Source of the DNA: Phytophthora sp. 'mugwort'
Taxonomy: Eukaryota; Oomycota; Peronosporomycetes; Peronosporales; Peronosporaceae
Direction of reading: 5' to 3'
NCBI GenBank assembly: GCA_033558025.1
Contig: JAUCEF010000014.1
Span: forward strand, 2,604,001-2,668,000
DNA: 64,000 bases
Part shown: in pieces, positions 1-10,689 of the stretch
Layout: the number at the start of each line of letters is the position of its first letter
Position numbering within the stretch: position 1 is the stretch's first letter
The notes under the pieces: generated by a model
What the model was told of the DNA's origin: nothing
Database searches by the model: none
Seen by the model: the letters and a program-made list of their open reading frames with translations, nothing else
Translations under genes and position numbers: made by a program

Positions 1-637
1 CTCTACCCCTTTCGGTCGCGTCTGAGCGTCGGACGCGGAGTCCTCGGCCTTGACCTCGACCGCTGCGAGGGGCGCAGAGTCATTCGCTACGATCATGCAC
101 ACGTGCTCGATCTCGCCGCCCTCAGGTCGCGGAGGAAATGTTTCCACGACAAGACGGGAAGCACAGTGATGGCAGCGGCGTTGCACGGGGCCGTGCGACC
201 TCGACGTCTTGTACACGCTGAGACATGCCCGCGTCGCAGGACGTCAGAACCGATATGACCTCGGACTTAGTAACCACTGAGTCTTCTGATACGGTGCGAG
301 GTCGTTGGTGCGTACGACGACCGCGACGACGGACGGGACTTGAATGCCATCCGCAACAACAGACTGTGAGAACGCACGCTCGATCACATCTGCTGGACTT
401 GGGCGCCGGGACACTCATCGGCGCCAGGACGCGGGTCACACATCGCGACCGCGTCCACTTCATCAGCGAGCTCCCGCTCGACCTCTCGCGGGAACCCATG
501 CTCGACCGCGCGTGTGAGGCACACTCTACCACATTAACTCGTTCAGCTTGGGAGAGTTCTCGCTCGACCACGCGTGGGAACCCCTGTTCGACCGCGTGTG
601 GGAGCCCACACTCAACCACGACTTGTTCACTCGTGAG
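1..637 (-). pseudogene. Gypsy pol remnant with an imperfect minisatellite
   Basis: This stretch continues the minus-strand Gypsy remnant that begins at 2371, but I recognise no enzymatic motif. Around 470-700 a unit of about 20-30 bp resembling CTCGACCGCGTGTGGGAACC recurs imperfectly, giving open frames on both strands that read as low-complexity Arg/Glu/Val-rich peptides. I read those frames as products of the repeat, not genes. The element is cut by the left edge of the window. Confidence 0.35.
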
Positions 638-1173
638 CTACTGCTCATCAGGACGCGGGAACCTCTGCTCGACCGCGTCACTATCGTCCTGAGGCACCTG
701 TTCAGGGCCGGCACAAGTTGCACTATCACAACCGACACACGAAGGGCCATCGCTCGCTTCAGGTGCAGCAGTGGGTATGGAGTCTGAGCCCATGACTGCA
801 ACATGTGGCCATAGGTTGGGCGTTCCGCTCAGGAACGCCAACACCGAATTCACATCAATGTCGCGGGGGCTGACAGTGCGTGTCAATCCGTCGATGTGTG
901 GCTGGTGACGAGCAAGCCACGGGATCCCGAAGACGCAATCGAAGGCGCCTCCAAGTTCAATCACAAGGAACTCATTCGATGCGGCAAAGCCATCGAACTT
1001 GTACGTGAAGTGCCCCGGGTCAACCGGCGCGGTTTACCGTCAGCATACTTGACGATCATGTTGCCGGGATCTTCGCGAGCACGCATGTCCATCGGCAGAC
1101 TATAGGCGCGAACGAAGTTGTTCGTCGCGCCTGAATCCTGCAGAGGGTATCGGGCGCTGTGCGCCATCAACAT
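638..1173 (-). pseudogene. Ty3/Gypsy retropepsin (aspartic protease) remnant
   Basis: This is the protease segment of a Gypsy polyprotein, which would cleave Gag-Pol during particle maturation. The frame at 1173-961 carries the active-site DSGATNNF. The overlapping frame at 964-638 carries the second conserved block FDCVFGIPWLARH followed by PHIDG, the family's ILGMPWL-x-x-H motif. The two halves lie in different frames, so at least one frameshift has occurred. The first half is in the same frame as the upstream gag ORF, separated from it by a TAG inside a hairpin and one further TGA. Family assignment is firm; the copy is dead. Confidence 0.75.
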
Positions 1174-1290
1174 GGAGACGGCACATGATCAGCCTCGAGT
1201 CGCTGCCGGAGGTGGTGGCAAGAGTTGTGCGTAAAGCACATGAGGGCTAGGAGGAGGATCTGCCACCAGAAAACATTCCCTCCTTCCAGG

Positions 1291-1319
1291 CCCAGTAGGG
1301 CGCGGGGCGCCCTACTGGG
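1291..1319. promoter_or_regulatory. Perfect 13-bp-arm hairpin over the gag stop codon
   Basis: CCCAGTAGGGCGC, a GGG loop and GCGCCCTACTGGG form a perfect stem. On the minus (coding) strand the last gag codons read GAA ACC CAG TAG G, so the gag stop sits inside the 5' arm. The protease continues in the same frame downstream. This arrangement fits a stop-codon readthrough signal at a gag/pro junction. A related hairpin occurs at 19289-19312 in another Gypsy copy. Confidence 0.55.
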
Positions 1320-2371
1320 TTTCGCGGTATTTTCGTGCGGCGACGTCGTTCTCGATCGTGATGTTCGCCACTACAGGCGCCGACTCACGGCACGCTGCCG
1401 CGCGATGTCCCGGCTTCCGACAACGGAAGCACCGCATCGGACGCGACCCGCGCACCGACGACGAGTAATAAGACCGGTGGAATGACGTCGGCTCCCGCCG
1501 TCCGCCGTAGTGTTGTGGAATGGCATTGACCTCCATGGGAGTCGGCTCTGGCTCAGCAGAGGCCAGAGGACGGGAGAACTCGAATGCTTGCGATGCCGTC
1601 ACGCTGTAGTCTTCGCGGAGTGCAACCGCTTAGGCCACTTCCAATGTGCTTGGAGTCTTTCTCGTCAAATAGAAACGCTGGTAGCCAGCGTTCATGCCAG
1701 TTACAAAAAAACAAAAAAGACGTGGACTCCCGTCGCCATGTCCATCGGCTTCGCCGTGACACATGACACGAGGTGACGGGCACGCTGGATGTAGTCGAGC
1801 ATGGACAGGCGTCCGTGCTTCAGCGACAAGAAGGCCGATCGTTGTACATTCTCGTCTTGGTGCGGCTCGAACGCGAACCGCAAGTCGGACTTTATGGACG
1901 CCATGGTTGGGAAGCAGGCGGCGTCTGCAACGAGCTTGCCGAGTGCCCATTCCTTCCCCCCCAACTTGGAGAGGAGGAAGCGAGTTCTCGCGAGCTCGGT
2001 GAGACAGCTGCCGAGCTTCGACAGCGATTTCCACCTCGCAGAACCACCGCTTCAGGTGAAGGCGAACGGCGCCTTCGCCACTGTAGGTCGAGACATCGAG
2101 CTTCACGATGTCGGACTTGCGCTTGGACTGCGCGGGAGTCGACACTCGCCGGTGGAGGCCAACGAGTTCGCGCATCATGAACTCTTGAGGGGTCAGACGT
2201 TACTGATCTTCCGTGCCTGCGGTCAGCAATGTCTTGATGACACCGTCACCGGACACCGCGGCAAGGCAGTGTAGCGCTTCCCACTCAATCGACGATAGGT
2301 GAGGAAAACTGGTGTGCTCGAGTGAGATGCCGGGCGCTCTGGACGCGTTGCTCATCGACGTGTCGTTCATT
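1312..2371 (-). pseudogene. Ty3/Gypsy Gag (capsid plus CCHC nucleocapsid), broken
   Basis: The likely start is the ATG at 2371. The first 56 codons are open to an in-frame TAA, after which the frame continues through 2178-1630 and shifts within it. The middle part has the retrotransposon Gag pattern (LRFAFEPHQ..., SFLSLKHG-like, DYIQRARHL). The C-terminal segment at 1602-1312 contains a zinc knuckle C-x2-C-x4-H-x4-C (CFRCRKPGHRAAAC, about 1431-1390). The product would package element RNA. Stops and frameshifts show a decayed copy. Confidence 0.7.
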
Positions 2372-2610
2372 TTAATCATGGGCGTTGAACGGATTACTAA
2401 GTGCTCCAGGTGTAACGGGCTTGGACCCCGTTACCGACGTACACTCGCGCTGGGAAGATGATAGTAATTTGACTCTGGTTATAAAGTGGCGAGGCGGCCT
2501 CGGCGTCCGAGACCGCCACAGCCAATGAGCTACAGAGGGGTTCTGATTGTTCGCCGTTCAGCCAATATGATCGGTGACGTGTGACAGTATACAAATGGCC
2601 TGTCACAGAC

Positions 2611-3562
2611 ATGGATGCACTTGCCGCAGAGGAAGGAAAGCAGACGGAGCTAGAAGCACAACTCGTCCAACTGCGTGCGGAGCTTACAGATCTCCGCGAC
2701 AACGACCAAACATCGCGTCCGCCTCAGGCTGAGTCGAAGCCTCGCGTTCCGAGCGGTTTACCCAAGTTCAAGGGGAAACGCGACGAAAACGTACACCAGT
2801 GGCTGTTCCAAGTGGCGACTCTGTGCCGCATCAACGGCCACGACGCAACAGACGACAACACCACGCTACCCGAGATCGCTGGTACCGCCATGGAGGAGCC
2901 CGCGTCGGGATGGTTCCTGTTTTGGGCCTCGAGGATGCCCGCGGAGAAGCAGACATGGAGACAGTTCACCTATGATGCTCTCACGCACTTCGAATCCTCC
3001 AATTACCAGGCGGTGCGACAGAAGCTGCGTGGACTCCGTCAGGTAGCGACATCGAGGAGTACAACGGGAAGTGATCTTTCGCGTTGAGGGCATGAGTCAA
3101 GTCGACCAAGTGGGTTACTACTGTGACGGTCTGAAGCGTACAACTCACGCCTACGTCAAGCTTCAGAATACGACGACGCTGCGCGAGGCGATGGATCAAG
3201 CCGCCAAATACGAGATGGCCCACTTAAGAAACGAGCAAAAATTGAGTCGCGAGAATCCGTGGCGTGAGCAACGTTTCCGTAATCAAATCCGCTCGAGCGC
3301 GTTTGGAGATAAGAAGCCATTCAACAAGCGCTCATACAGGCCTGGTCACTACGCTCCCGCTGAGCAGACCAAAAACGAAGAGCGACCAGGAAACGAGCGC
3401 CATGTCATAAAAAGAGGGACCCGATGTGGCGAAAGCAAGCGAGGAAGATTTAATAGTAAACGAGACTACGTTAAATCTTCTTTGCGAAGACCCTCTCGTC
3501 TACAATCGTACGCCATTGTTCTCAGTGGATTGAGACATGGAGCAGTGTGGGGACATAATTAG
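2611..3562 (+). pseudogene. Ty3/Gypsy Gag, second element, frameshifted
   Basis: The chosen ATG at 2611 opens a frame with a short coiled coil (about residues 5-30, leucine/glutamate heptads). It is followed by LPKFKGKRDENVHQWLFQV, the typical start of an oomycete Gypsy Gag capsid domain, and by YDALTHFESSNYQAVRQKLR. The frame breaks near 3070 and resumes at 3071-3562 with a Gag C-terminal domain (MSQVDQVGYYCDGLK, then a basic Arg/Asn-rich tail). I see no intact zinc knuckle. It leads into protease, RT and RNase H on the same strand. Confidence 0.7.
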
Positions 3563-4359
3563 TGCCAAGTTCTTATTGGACTGCGGTGCCACAACGGTGT
3601 ACGTATACGCGAGTATGTTAAGGGAAACAATTTGAAGACACATGTGTACGAGGAACGAAGAATAAGGTGAAACTGGAGACCACAAGATCGGTGAAGCCAT
3701 CCTGGAGTTGGTGAAAATCAACGTCCAACTGGATGGTGCACCGAGCTACCAGTGTGTCGCCGTTGTATTCGACATTCCTGATGAATTCGACTGTGTTCTC
3801 GGGATGCCGCTTTTCATAGATGTGCAACCAAATATCGATTGGACGTCTTACATGGAACCTCAACGATGGAAACTGCGACCCCCTGCCCCCTGTGAAACGT
3901 GCAGTCAGGTTAATGGCTGGCTTCGTGATGCTGTGGACAGCGAAAACGCTTCCGCGGTTCCTGTCGACCTGCCGTGCCAGAAACACAGCTGGAGTGCGAA
4001 GTGTATGGCGTTGAAAGACCTACTGAGGGCGTGGAGATTCTCTCTCAGAGAGAGAAGAAAACGCCAAAGCAGAGGCGATGTTTACTCTTGGAGTTGTCGA
4101 CTCGGACGGGGTCGAGACGAAGTACATAACAAGGAAGAAGCTGAAGCAATTTCTACGGTTGCCCGCGAAGGACGCCCCCGAGCACGATTTTATGATTGTG
4201 CTCTCAAACGACACGACTAAGCAGATTGAGCGAGATCTTAGACGCAACGATGAACCAGACAACGTTGGTTCGGAGAAGGCCAAGCGTTTCTTGAGTACAG
4301 ACTGTCGCTCAAGGAGAATCCAGCATACCCAATTCTTGTCGAGTATAAGGACAATGTGA
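3560..4359 (+). pseudogene. Ty3/Gypsy protease and linker remnant
   Basis: The frame after Gag reads FLLDCGATTVYV near 3579. The catalytic Asp-Ser/Thr-Gly triad has become Asp-Cys-Gly. A stop and frame change follow, then 3708-3880 shows FDCVLGMPLFIDVQPNIDW, the second retropepsin signature. The remainder to 4359 is a linker rich in charged residues with no recognisable domain. Family assignment is solid; the protease is inactive as sequenced. Confidence 0.65.
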
Positions 4360-4853
4360 TCAAGCCCGAGTTACCTGATGGACTTCCAGTGGAGCGCAGC
4401 ATCGAACACCGTATCGATGTGAAGGATCCTAACGTCGCGATGTACCGACGGCAGTGGCGTGTCTCACCGGAGAAGAAGCAGGAGATTGACAAGTGGGTAT
4501 GTGAAATGATCAGCAAACGATTGATCCGACCCAATATCAGCCCGCATGCAACACCAACATTTTGTGTGCGGAAGCCGGTCGGGTGGCGCATCGTTCATGA
4601 CTACCGGTACCTGAACAATAACACCGTTCGTCAGGGTGTACCGGTCAGTCGCAAGGAGGATGTTTTCGACAGTATGGCTGGCGCCTACTACTTTTCGTGT
4701 ATGGACTTGATGTCGGCGTACTATCAGGTGCGGATGCCAGATGAACCATGTCAAGTATACTGCGTTCCAAGCACCTAGCGGACTATACGAGTATTAGTGT
4801 TATCGATGAGTGTCAGCAACGCACCCGCGACGATGCATCGGTTGACGTTGTGG
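4356..4853 (+). pseudogene. Ty3/Gypsy reverse transcriptase, N-terminal half
   Basis: Motifs in order are the fingers segment SPHATPTFCVRKP, WRIVHDYRYLNNN, and the palm block FSCMDLMSAYYQVRM, which contains the first catalytic Asp. Past a frameshift near 4760 the sequence still reads TAFQAPSGLYEY, then SVSNAPATMHRLTLW, the usual lead-in to the YxDD box. The reading is interrupted at about 4854 by a foreign insertion and the YDD-type box is found 1.4 kb downstream at 6248. Confidence 0.8.
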
Positions 4854-5285
4854 TGTAGCGGGATCGGTCAAAATATGGTTAGGACCGATCCGCTTGCCAA
4901 CTGCGCCCAGATACCGACTACCGGAGGGGATTCTCCGATGATCCGTACCAGCTGAACTTGGTCTCGCCTTGTGTACCCGTCGGTGGGCTGGATATGCTCT
5001 CTTGGGACTCCGAAGGATGCAGCGATGCAAAGCCTTGAACGTCCTGGCGGGACGCGGAGACGTGGAGCAGCGCGGAAGTCTTCGCTCTGCTGCCGTTATT
5101 GGTTCCGATCTGAGGTAGTCGACCTTCGATCGGGGACCTGTACTTGATCCGAGGCCGAGGCCGAGGTTGCCGTGTGGCGTTGTTCCTTGCTTTTCATTAA
5201 GTTGCTTGCCGCTTCCTTTAGCGGGATCTTGCGAGTTGAGAATCGAAGCGATCATTGGCTAAGCACCGAATGCCGATCGATCGGG
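4854..5285. repeat. Dispersed repeat family, copy 1 (inserted in RT)
   Basis: This segment begins TGTAGCGGGATCGGTC and closely matches 33006-33272 in the same orientation. It also matches 33565-33935 in inverted orientation, over a longer stretch that includes GATCGGCATTC, GGAAGCGGC and CTCAGATCGG. It sits inside the RT of the plus-strand Gypsy. A minus-strand ORF (5255-4800) exists in this copy and its peptide resembles that of copy 3, so the repeat may carry a remnant coding region; I do not recognise it. The TGTAGCGG end is compatible with an LTR. Confidence 0.7.
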
Positions 5286-6215
5286 GTATGCGCTTGAGCG
5301 GAAGTTCGTTGGCGTGAGGGAGGGTCGGCCAATATACAATCCGATCCTCTCACCGCGACGCTTGATCTGCTACCTTGGACAGGTCGACACCTTGGGGGGG
5401 GGGGGCACTTTGGTTCCCTTCCCACGGTATTCGAAAACCGCCTAAGTCTTCCAATGCAAATTCTAGTCTGATTGTTGTTTATCCTTTTCTGGTCCTATTT
5501 TCCCATCCTGAACCCTATATCGTACCACCTGAATCTCCTGAATCTTGCCCTTCATCAAGCACTCAACACGTACCGTCTTCACGCTTGCGCATCCCCGAGG
5601 ATGATTGCTGATCGAGTCCCGATCTGCCCCGATCGCGGATATCCGAACGCGTATGTCGATCTGCCAACATCGATCGGCCCGATCTGCCAGATCGCGTATG
5701 TCCGAACATGTATGTCAATCTGGCAGATCGAGGATGTCGGAACCTGTATGTCGATCTGCAAATACCGATCGACCCGATCCGCTTGATCTCGACCGCAAGA
5801 TCGATCCGATCTGTCCGATCTCGGATGGCGGTGTGTTGGCCGACCTGTGGACGCCGGACCGACCGAAGTCAAACAGGGGTTAGATCCGGTTTGATCGATT
5901 CCGTCACCGCTTGCCAGTCCTGATCTCTTACATCCCCCTCGATCCGGGTTTTCCGCATATCCACCCGATCCCCGATCGGTCGGGTGATCACATTATAACA
6001 GATCTGTATTGGGTGGTTGCCCGACCCTGGTACCCTTCCTCGTCATCGAAGCATCCCCTTGCGCCCCAGATTAAGTCGAACGTCGCCCCGCCTTTACCTC
6101 GTATCTCGATCCGGCTCATCGACCCCTCTTTTCGCAGCTGGGGCCGCCTTTCTCATCGATCTGGCCATTCCTTAGGGATTTCGTATTCTTGGTTGACGCT
6201 TCTGCACAACGTCAT
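5286..6215. repeat. Remainder of the insertion, with GATC-rich tandem units
   Basis: The insertion contains a G run near 5395 and, at 5620-5835, tandem units of about 36-60 bp built around TATGTCGATCTGCC, GGCCCGATC and GGATGTCGGAAC. Three to four diverged units are visible. No protein motif is recognisable and the open frames are repeat by-products. The right border is near 6215, where the Gypsy RT resumes with a Phe-Lys-Asp codon run before the YDD box. TTGT flanks both sides and could be a short target duplication, though I am not certain. Confidence 0.5.
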
Positions 6216-7175
6216 CCTTGTTCAAGGATCCACCCCATACACTCTCATTCTACGATGATATCTACGTTTTCACGAAGTCGGATACTATCAACGAACACCT
6301 GCGAGCCCTTCGCGACGTCTTGGTGATTTTGAATAAGAACAAGCTCTGTGTGAAGTTGTATTTGGTACCGACGAGATCCCATGCTTGGGAGATTTTATCG
6401 GAAGGAACGGGTTTCGCATCGATCCGGACAAGGTGCAGACGATTCGAGATTGGCCAATATCTCGGACACAATAGGCCACAGCATCCCTGTATTAACTGGT
6501 ATGTGCAATGTTTTGCGAGCAGTACGCGGAGTTGACCGCCCCACTGTTTACGCTACTGAAAAGAAGACACAGCGGAACTCGAAGATCGCATTCAACGCTG
6601 TACAGTCATGAAATTCAAGGAGCTCAAGAAGAAACTGTCAGATACACCTGTGTTGCATTTACCCAACTTTTCTGAGCGGATGCACTTGCGGACATGCCAG
6701 CCAGTTTGCGGTGGAGGTGTGCTGTTCAAGTTGTCGACGGCGCCGAGCGTTCATTGCATTCACGAGCCGGAAGATGAAGCCAGCAGAGTTGAAGTACCCG
6801 ACCCAACCGCAAGAGCTACTAGTCACCGTCAATGCATTAGCGGCGTTCCGAATCTATTACCTGGACCGGCCGGTGATGATCGAGACGGACCACAAGTCTC
6901 GCGAGGGGATTTTCCATCAGAAAATTGCCAACCGACGACTTGCGCGCTGGTATGATAGTCTCGCGGAGTATCAACCGATTTTCGCGTATTTACCGGGGGC
7001 CAAGAATAGTATCGCAGACGCTCTCAGTCGGCGACCCGATCTCAAGCCGGACATCAAGGAGTTCCACGACTTGTTAGTTCCCAGTTTTAGTGAGATAAGA
7101 TACCAACTACGGCTTACAGAGATTAAGCCCACAAATGAATTGATCAAGGCTACTATTGCTGGATATGCGCTCAAG
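6216..7175 (+). pseudogene. Ty3/Gypsy RT C-terminal half and RNase H
   Basis: RT resumes at about 6216 with FYDDIYVFTKSD (catalytic Asp-Asp at about 6251-6256). The thumb region is frameshifted but readable (RIDPDKVQTIRDWP, then AELTAPLFTLLK). From 6711 a clean frame shows the RNase H domain: an acidic core residue in VMIETDHKSREG, then RLARWYDSLAEYQPIFAYLPG, ending in SIADALSRRPD, the standard end of Gypsy RNase H. Integrase does not follow; the sequence changes character at about 7175. Confidence 0.75.
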
Positions 7176-8030
7176 GTAGCCGGAACTCTCGTCCCTATTA
7201 TATTTCTCTTTCCTCACTCTAATTCTCACTCACTTCTGTTGCTCCGCTCTCACAGAGACTTTTCACTCATGTCTCCTCGTCAACGTTCGTAACTCGTTGG
7301 CACTTCACTCACTCTCACTCACTTACTGAGCGGTCCGCTCAGTCGCCACCTGCACACCCCGGCACGCTTGGTCTGCCGACGGTGAAGTCCACTAGATCTC
7401 GCTCGCTAAATCCACAGGGAATACGCCTACGGCGCCTACCCTTACTCGTGAAGCCACACAGAGAACTCGGAGGGTTCGCTTCCTCCTCGTCCAGCAGTCC
7501 TTCCTCGCTGTATGTCCACGCGTCCACGTCGGTCTTCTGCCCACTTCCGTTCGTCCACCCTCGTCCACACTCGTCTCTCTCTCTCTCTCTGTCTCGCTCG
7601 CTCTTTCTCTGCTTCGTCTCGGCGTTGCTAGCGGTCGTGCTGGCCACTTTGTGCCTCCAACGCTAATCTTAAAGCGGTCCTCTCTTTCGCCTCGGGGCGG
7701 TAAGCGGTCCTGCTGGCCACTTGCTGCCTCCCACGCATATCTTGTAGTGCCGCTCTGTCTCCGCACTCCACTCGTCGCCCTCTCCCTCAGGTGCTCTCGC
7801 GCCACTCGCTACCATGCACTGGGTTCACGTGTCCCCCTGAAGCGTCCCTTGGCTCAAGATCGCTATTGTGCGGTCCGTGTTAGTCGCACCCACTACCCCG
7901 ACACGACCGTTCGCTGCCACTTGGCACCTATTGTTGTTGCCGCACTGCTCAGCTAGCGCGCCGGCGATATCTCGGCGCCGCGACTTCAATGTCCTATTAT
8001 AGACGTGTAGCTAGAAGTGTAAGACCCGCC
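7176..8030. other. Pyrimidine-rich unannotated stretch with short tandem duplication
   Basis: The stretch is strongly CT-biased with a (TC)n microsatellite near 7575-7615. A duplicated unit of about 70 bp occurs around 7629-7735 (GCGGT-CGTGCTGGCCACTT-GTGCCTCC and its neighbour). No protein motif is visible in any frame. It might be an LTR or 5' leader of the chromodomain fragment downstream, but that is inference. Confidence 0.35.
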
Positions 8031-8032
8031 TC

Positions 8033-8116
8033 TCCTCGTCCCTTTTTGGATGAGCGGATGGTCATGAATTTCCCATTAATGAAGTCTCGTTTGACCCCAA
8101 AGGTGTGGAAAGGTAG
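8033..8116. repeat. Inverted copy of the YR-element 3' segment
   Basis: CCTCTCCTCGTCCCTTTTTG through AAAGGTGTGGAAAGG matches, in reverse complement, 12345-12425. That segment overlaps the stop codon and 3' flank of the tyrosine recombinase gene of the 12.2-18.2 kb element. This indicates a fragment of a second, oppositely oriented copy of that YR retroelement family. Confidence 0.7.
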
Positions 8117-8230
8117 ATATAAGATTGAATATATTTATAGGTGATCATCTTCAATGCGTCTATATACTAATTATAAGTCACCTATAAAGTACCCCAGATG
8201 TTATCCTGCTGGGTGGTTTCTGAGGTCTTT

Positions 8231-8277
8231 GTACCATATGCGTGGTACACATCTGTGACGTCATTACCGTGACGTCA
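8231..8277. promoter_or_regulatory. Two TGACGTCA palindromes and a GTACCA/TGGTAC inverted repeat
   Basis: TGACGTCA occurs at 8256-8263 and 8270-8277, spaced 14 bp start to start; this is the full CRE/bZIP-binding palindrome. GTACCA-6 bp-TGGTAC lies at 8231-8248. The cluster resembles an LTR promoter of a retroelement. No functional evidence beyond the motifs. Confidence 0.35.
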
Positions 8278-8494
8278 TAGTGATGTTAGCTACATCACAC
8301 TAGGGGTACCTTGGTACATTCTGAAGAGTGACTTGGCATTCTTCATGTAACCCATCATGATCGATAAGTTGAGAGTGCGGATAACGGCTAGTTACAAGTC
8401 CCAACATCCGTGACTGGTCGTATAGATCTTTGACTGCTCGCATGGATCTGTGATTTAATACTCGGATCGATGAATTGGTACTCAGAACCATGGT

Positions 8495-8967
8495 TTGATA
8501 CCCCATTACAAGCTACGTTACCACATTCGCTCGGGAGACGAAGTGCTGTGCCCATTCAAGGTAGCTGGATGGATCCTGAAAGGGGCTCGAGCATGTGCTA
8601 ACACATACCAGCCCTCCTTATCAACCGGGGTCGGGGCAGGCATAGCCGCGGAAGAAGTGGCATCAACGAACAAACATGCAGCAGACATCGGCAGGTTGAT
8701 GTGCCGGCCACCCGCAAATTAGTCGCGCTTGATAGGAGTCTAGTGCGAGTTTCGACATCGGAATGGGCACTGCATTGGTTCGCGGGATGCGTATCGATGT
8801 TTGTTGGGGCCTCACCACTCCGCATCCGTGATGCAATTGAACACGAAGTTATTTTCCCCACGAAATTGCGATCACTGAAAAAACTAACTAATGTATATAA
8901 CTTGGTAAGCCACTCAAAGCTGCCCCGTCGGACACCTTTGGGTCCATATATCAAACTGGCCCACTAA
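8495..8967 (+). pseudogene. Possible tyrosine recombinase remnant
   Basis: The plus frame at 8495-8722 reads GDEVLCPFKVAGWILKGAR, then a Gly-Ala-Gly-Ile segment and VASTNKHAADIGRL. This resembles the middle of eukaryotic (DIRS/Crypton-type) tyrosine recombinases, between the first catalytic Arg and the HxxR block. The expected HSxRxGGAT block is not intact downstream. An inverted 3' fragment of a YR element lies just upstream at 8033, which supports the idea. Weak call. Confidence 0.3.
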
Positions 8968-9559
8968 GGCTGAGCGGAAAGCGGAAGAGTTCTCTGGGGC
9001 TGGCGGGAAGAATACGAAAGTGCTGGCCTCCCCGACCAAGCTGCCCTCCGCCAAGCACGTGACTGATGTAGCCCCTGTATTGATTTATATCCTTCCTAAA
9101 CCGATGTACCATGAACCTGGTACCCCTGCTCTTATTCGATACACTCGCCCCGTCTTCCTTAATAGCCGCCTTGTTTCTTGCGAAATGATTGCACCAACGG
9201 CACCTTCACCGGCCTCGGAGTCCTATCGGCGTCCTCGATGGCATTGGCGGAGCCCTCTCGCGACGAACTGCCAACGTCGCTCCTCTCACACTACATTTCC
9301 AATTCTGCAACGCGGAGCCGACAGCTTCTCGCGTGTCATCCTTCAAGTGCTCGTGTCCCCGCCGATCTGGAATCCTTGCTTTTTCGGTGTTCCAAGTTCA
9401 GGTGCTACCTTCTCGTCCAATGCGGGCCGCTATCGTCGAGCTTACTTTTGTGCTCGAGCAGCTACTGCCGTTTGTGCTCGTACGCGCCGCCACTCGCTAA
9501 TCCGAGGGCCTTGTGATGCCACGATAAAGCAAACGGCAGCATTGTCGGCTGGTGGTCGT

Positions 9560-10373
9560 GCTGGACGGTTGAGCCTTGCAAAGAAAGCGAACCGAAAGGC
9601 TGTCGAAGACGTTGCCACCACTGAGAGCTGGCATGTATGGCTTGTGACCGACCGGGTCCGTACAGCCGCGGCTCGTGTTACTACTTCAACGCAGTATCGC
9701 GTCGAGTATATCGTCGGCCCGGGACAGGTCGAAGTTGGGTACACCACACGGTGGATCCTTGTTAATGATGGGTTCGCCAAGTACATTCAGCTGGTCGATG
9801 ATTACAGCGACGGTGGTCCTTTGAGCTTTGCCGATTACGTAGCTACTCTCTCGGGCCCTTTTTATCTTGCAATTGGTGACTCAGCTGACGACCGATGTGG
9901 CTTCCACGCCGTTCGCCTCGCTGCTCATGCGTTGGGAATTCCGGACTGGTTTCATCAGACGCTATTGACACCTTCTACGCTGAACGAGCTGCTGTTGGTC
10001 GCACGATCCTTGCATGTGACGTGTCGTGGACCACGTTGCTGAGGTTCGTTCGTCGGCAAAATCTGTTGGCTCGTGTTGCCGGAACCGCGGAGCTCTGTGA
10101 GGACACGTTGGCTGTGAACCAGCGCCAGGCCAACGTGACTGACACCGATGCGTGCCTCGGTCTGGATTACCTCCTGCTTGCCCCTTGCGTGCATCTCTAC
10201 GGGGGTATTATCCACCTCCTCTTGGCCGGTCGCACGCGTTTCTCATGGAGGTGACGGTTGATGGCCGCTTCGCGTCTGATGACGACGTGAGCCGTCAACG
10301 CCTTGTTGCCTTCTGTTTCCTTTGGCTGGCTGGCGTTCAATTCGTCCGCCGCTTGCTGCTCCACCACGTCTAG
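9560..10373 (+). pseudogene. Chromodomain-like segment fused to a papain/OTU-like cysteine protease fragment
   Basis: The plus frame ending at 10042 contains TQYRVEYIVGPGQVEVGY followed by TTRWILVNDGFAKYIQL, a degenerate chromodomain-like pattern. Next comes DDRCGFHAVRLAAHALGIP, a Cys-x-Phe-His-Ala block that looks like the nucleophile helix of a papain/OTU-type fold. After a frameshift, 9990-10254 continues with VSWTTLLRFVRRQNLL. A poly(A)-signal-like AATAAA sits at about 10421. I infer a retroelement-derived chromo-plus-protease protein; the protease call rests on one motif. Confidence 0.35.
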
Positions 10374-10379
10374 GCCGAG

Positions 10380-10689
10380 TGTCGCTTGGTACGGTCGGTG
10401 AAGATTGCATAATTTCAGAAATAAATATGGTATTTTACTCTTGAAGTTTGTATGCCTTGAACTTTAATCTTGACTGTTGTATTCCTGGAGCTTGGACCTT
10501 GAGTTTTGTATGCCTTGAACCTTGAACTTGGGGTTTGTATACCTTGAACTTTGATCTTGATCTGCACCGCTGGTATATTGTCGTCTGGAGTTGTCTCGTG
10601 TCCGTCGAGCTACATTGTCGTCTGTGGCTTGGGCGCGGCGACGTTTTCTTGATCTCTTGGGCCTTTTGTCTTCGACAGCTTGGATCATC
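10380..10689. other. Non-coding spacer with repeated CCTTGAAC units
   Basis: AATAAA occurs near 10421. From 10440 to 10560 a loosely repeated unit (GTTTGTATGCCTTGAACTTT and variants) occurs about four times. No coding motif is seen. Confidence 0.4.

Noticed and set aside
122..804. Overlapping ORFs on both strands at the left edge
   Set aside because: They follow an imperfect minisatellite in a Gypsy remnant and have low-complexity translations.
9020..9560. N-terminal 180 residues of the 340-codon ORF as part of a chromodomain protein
   Set aside because: This part is Arg/Ser/Pro-rich with no pattern, and other frames are equally open. Only the region after about 9560 shows family-like blocks.
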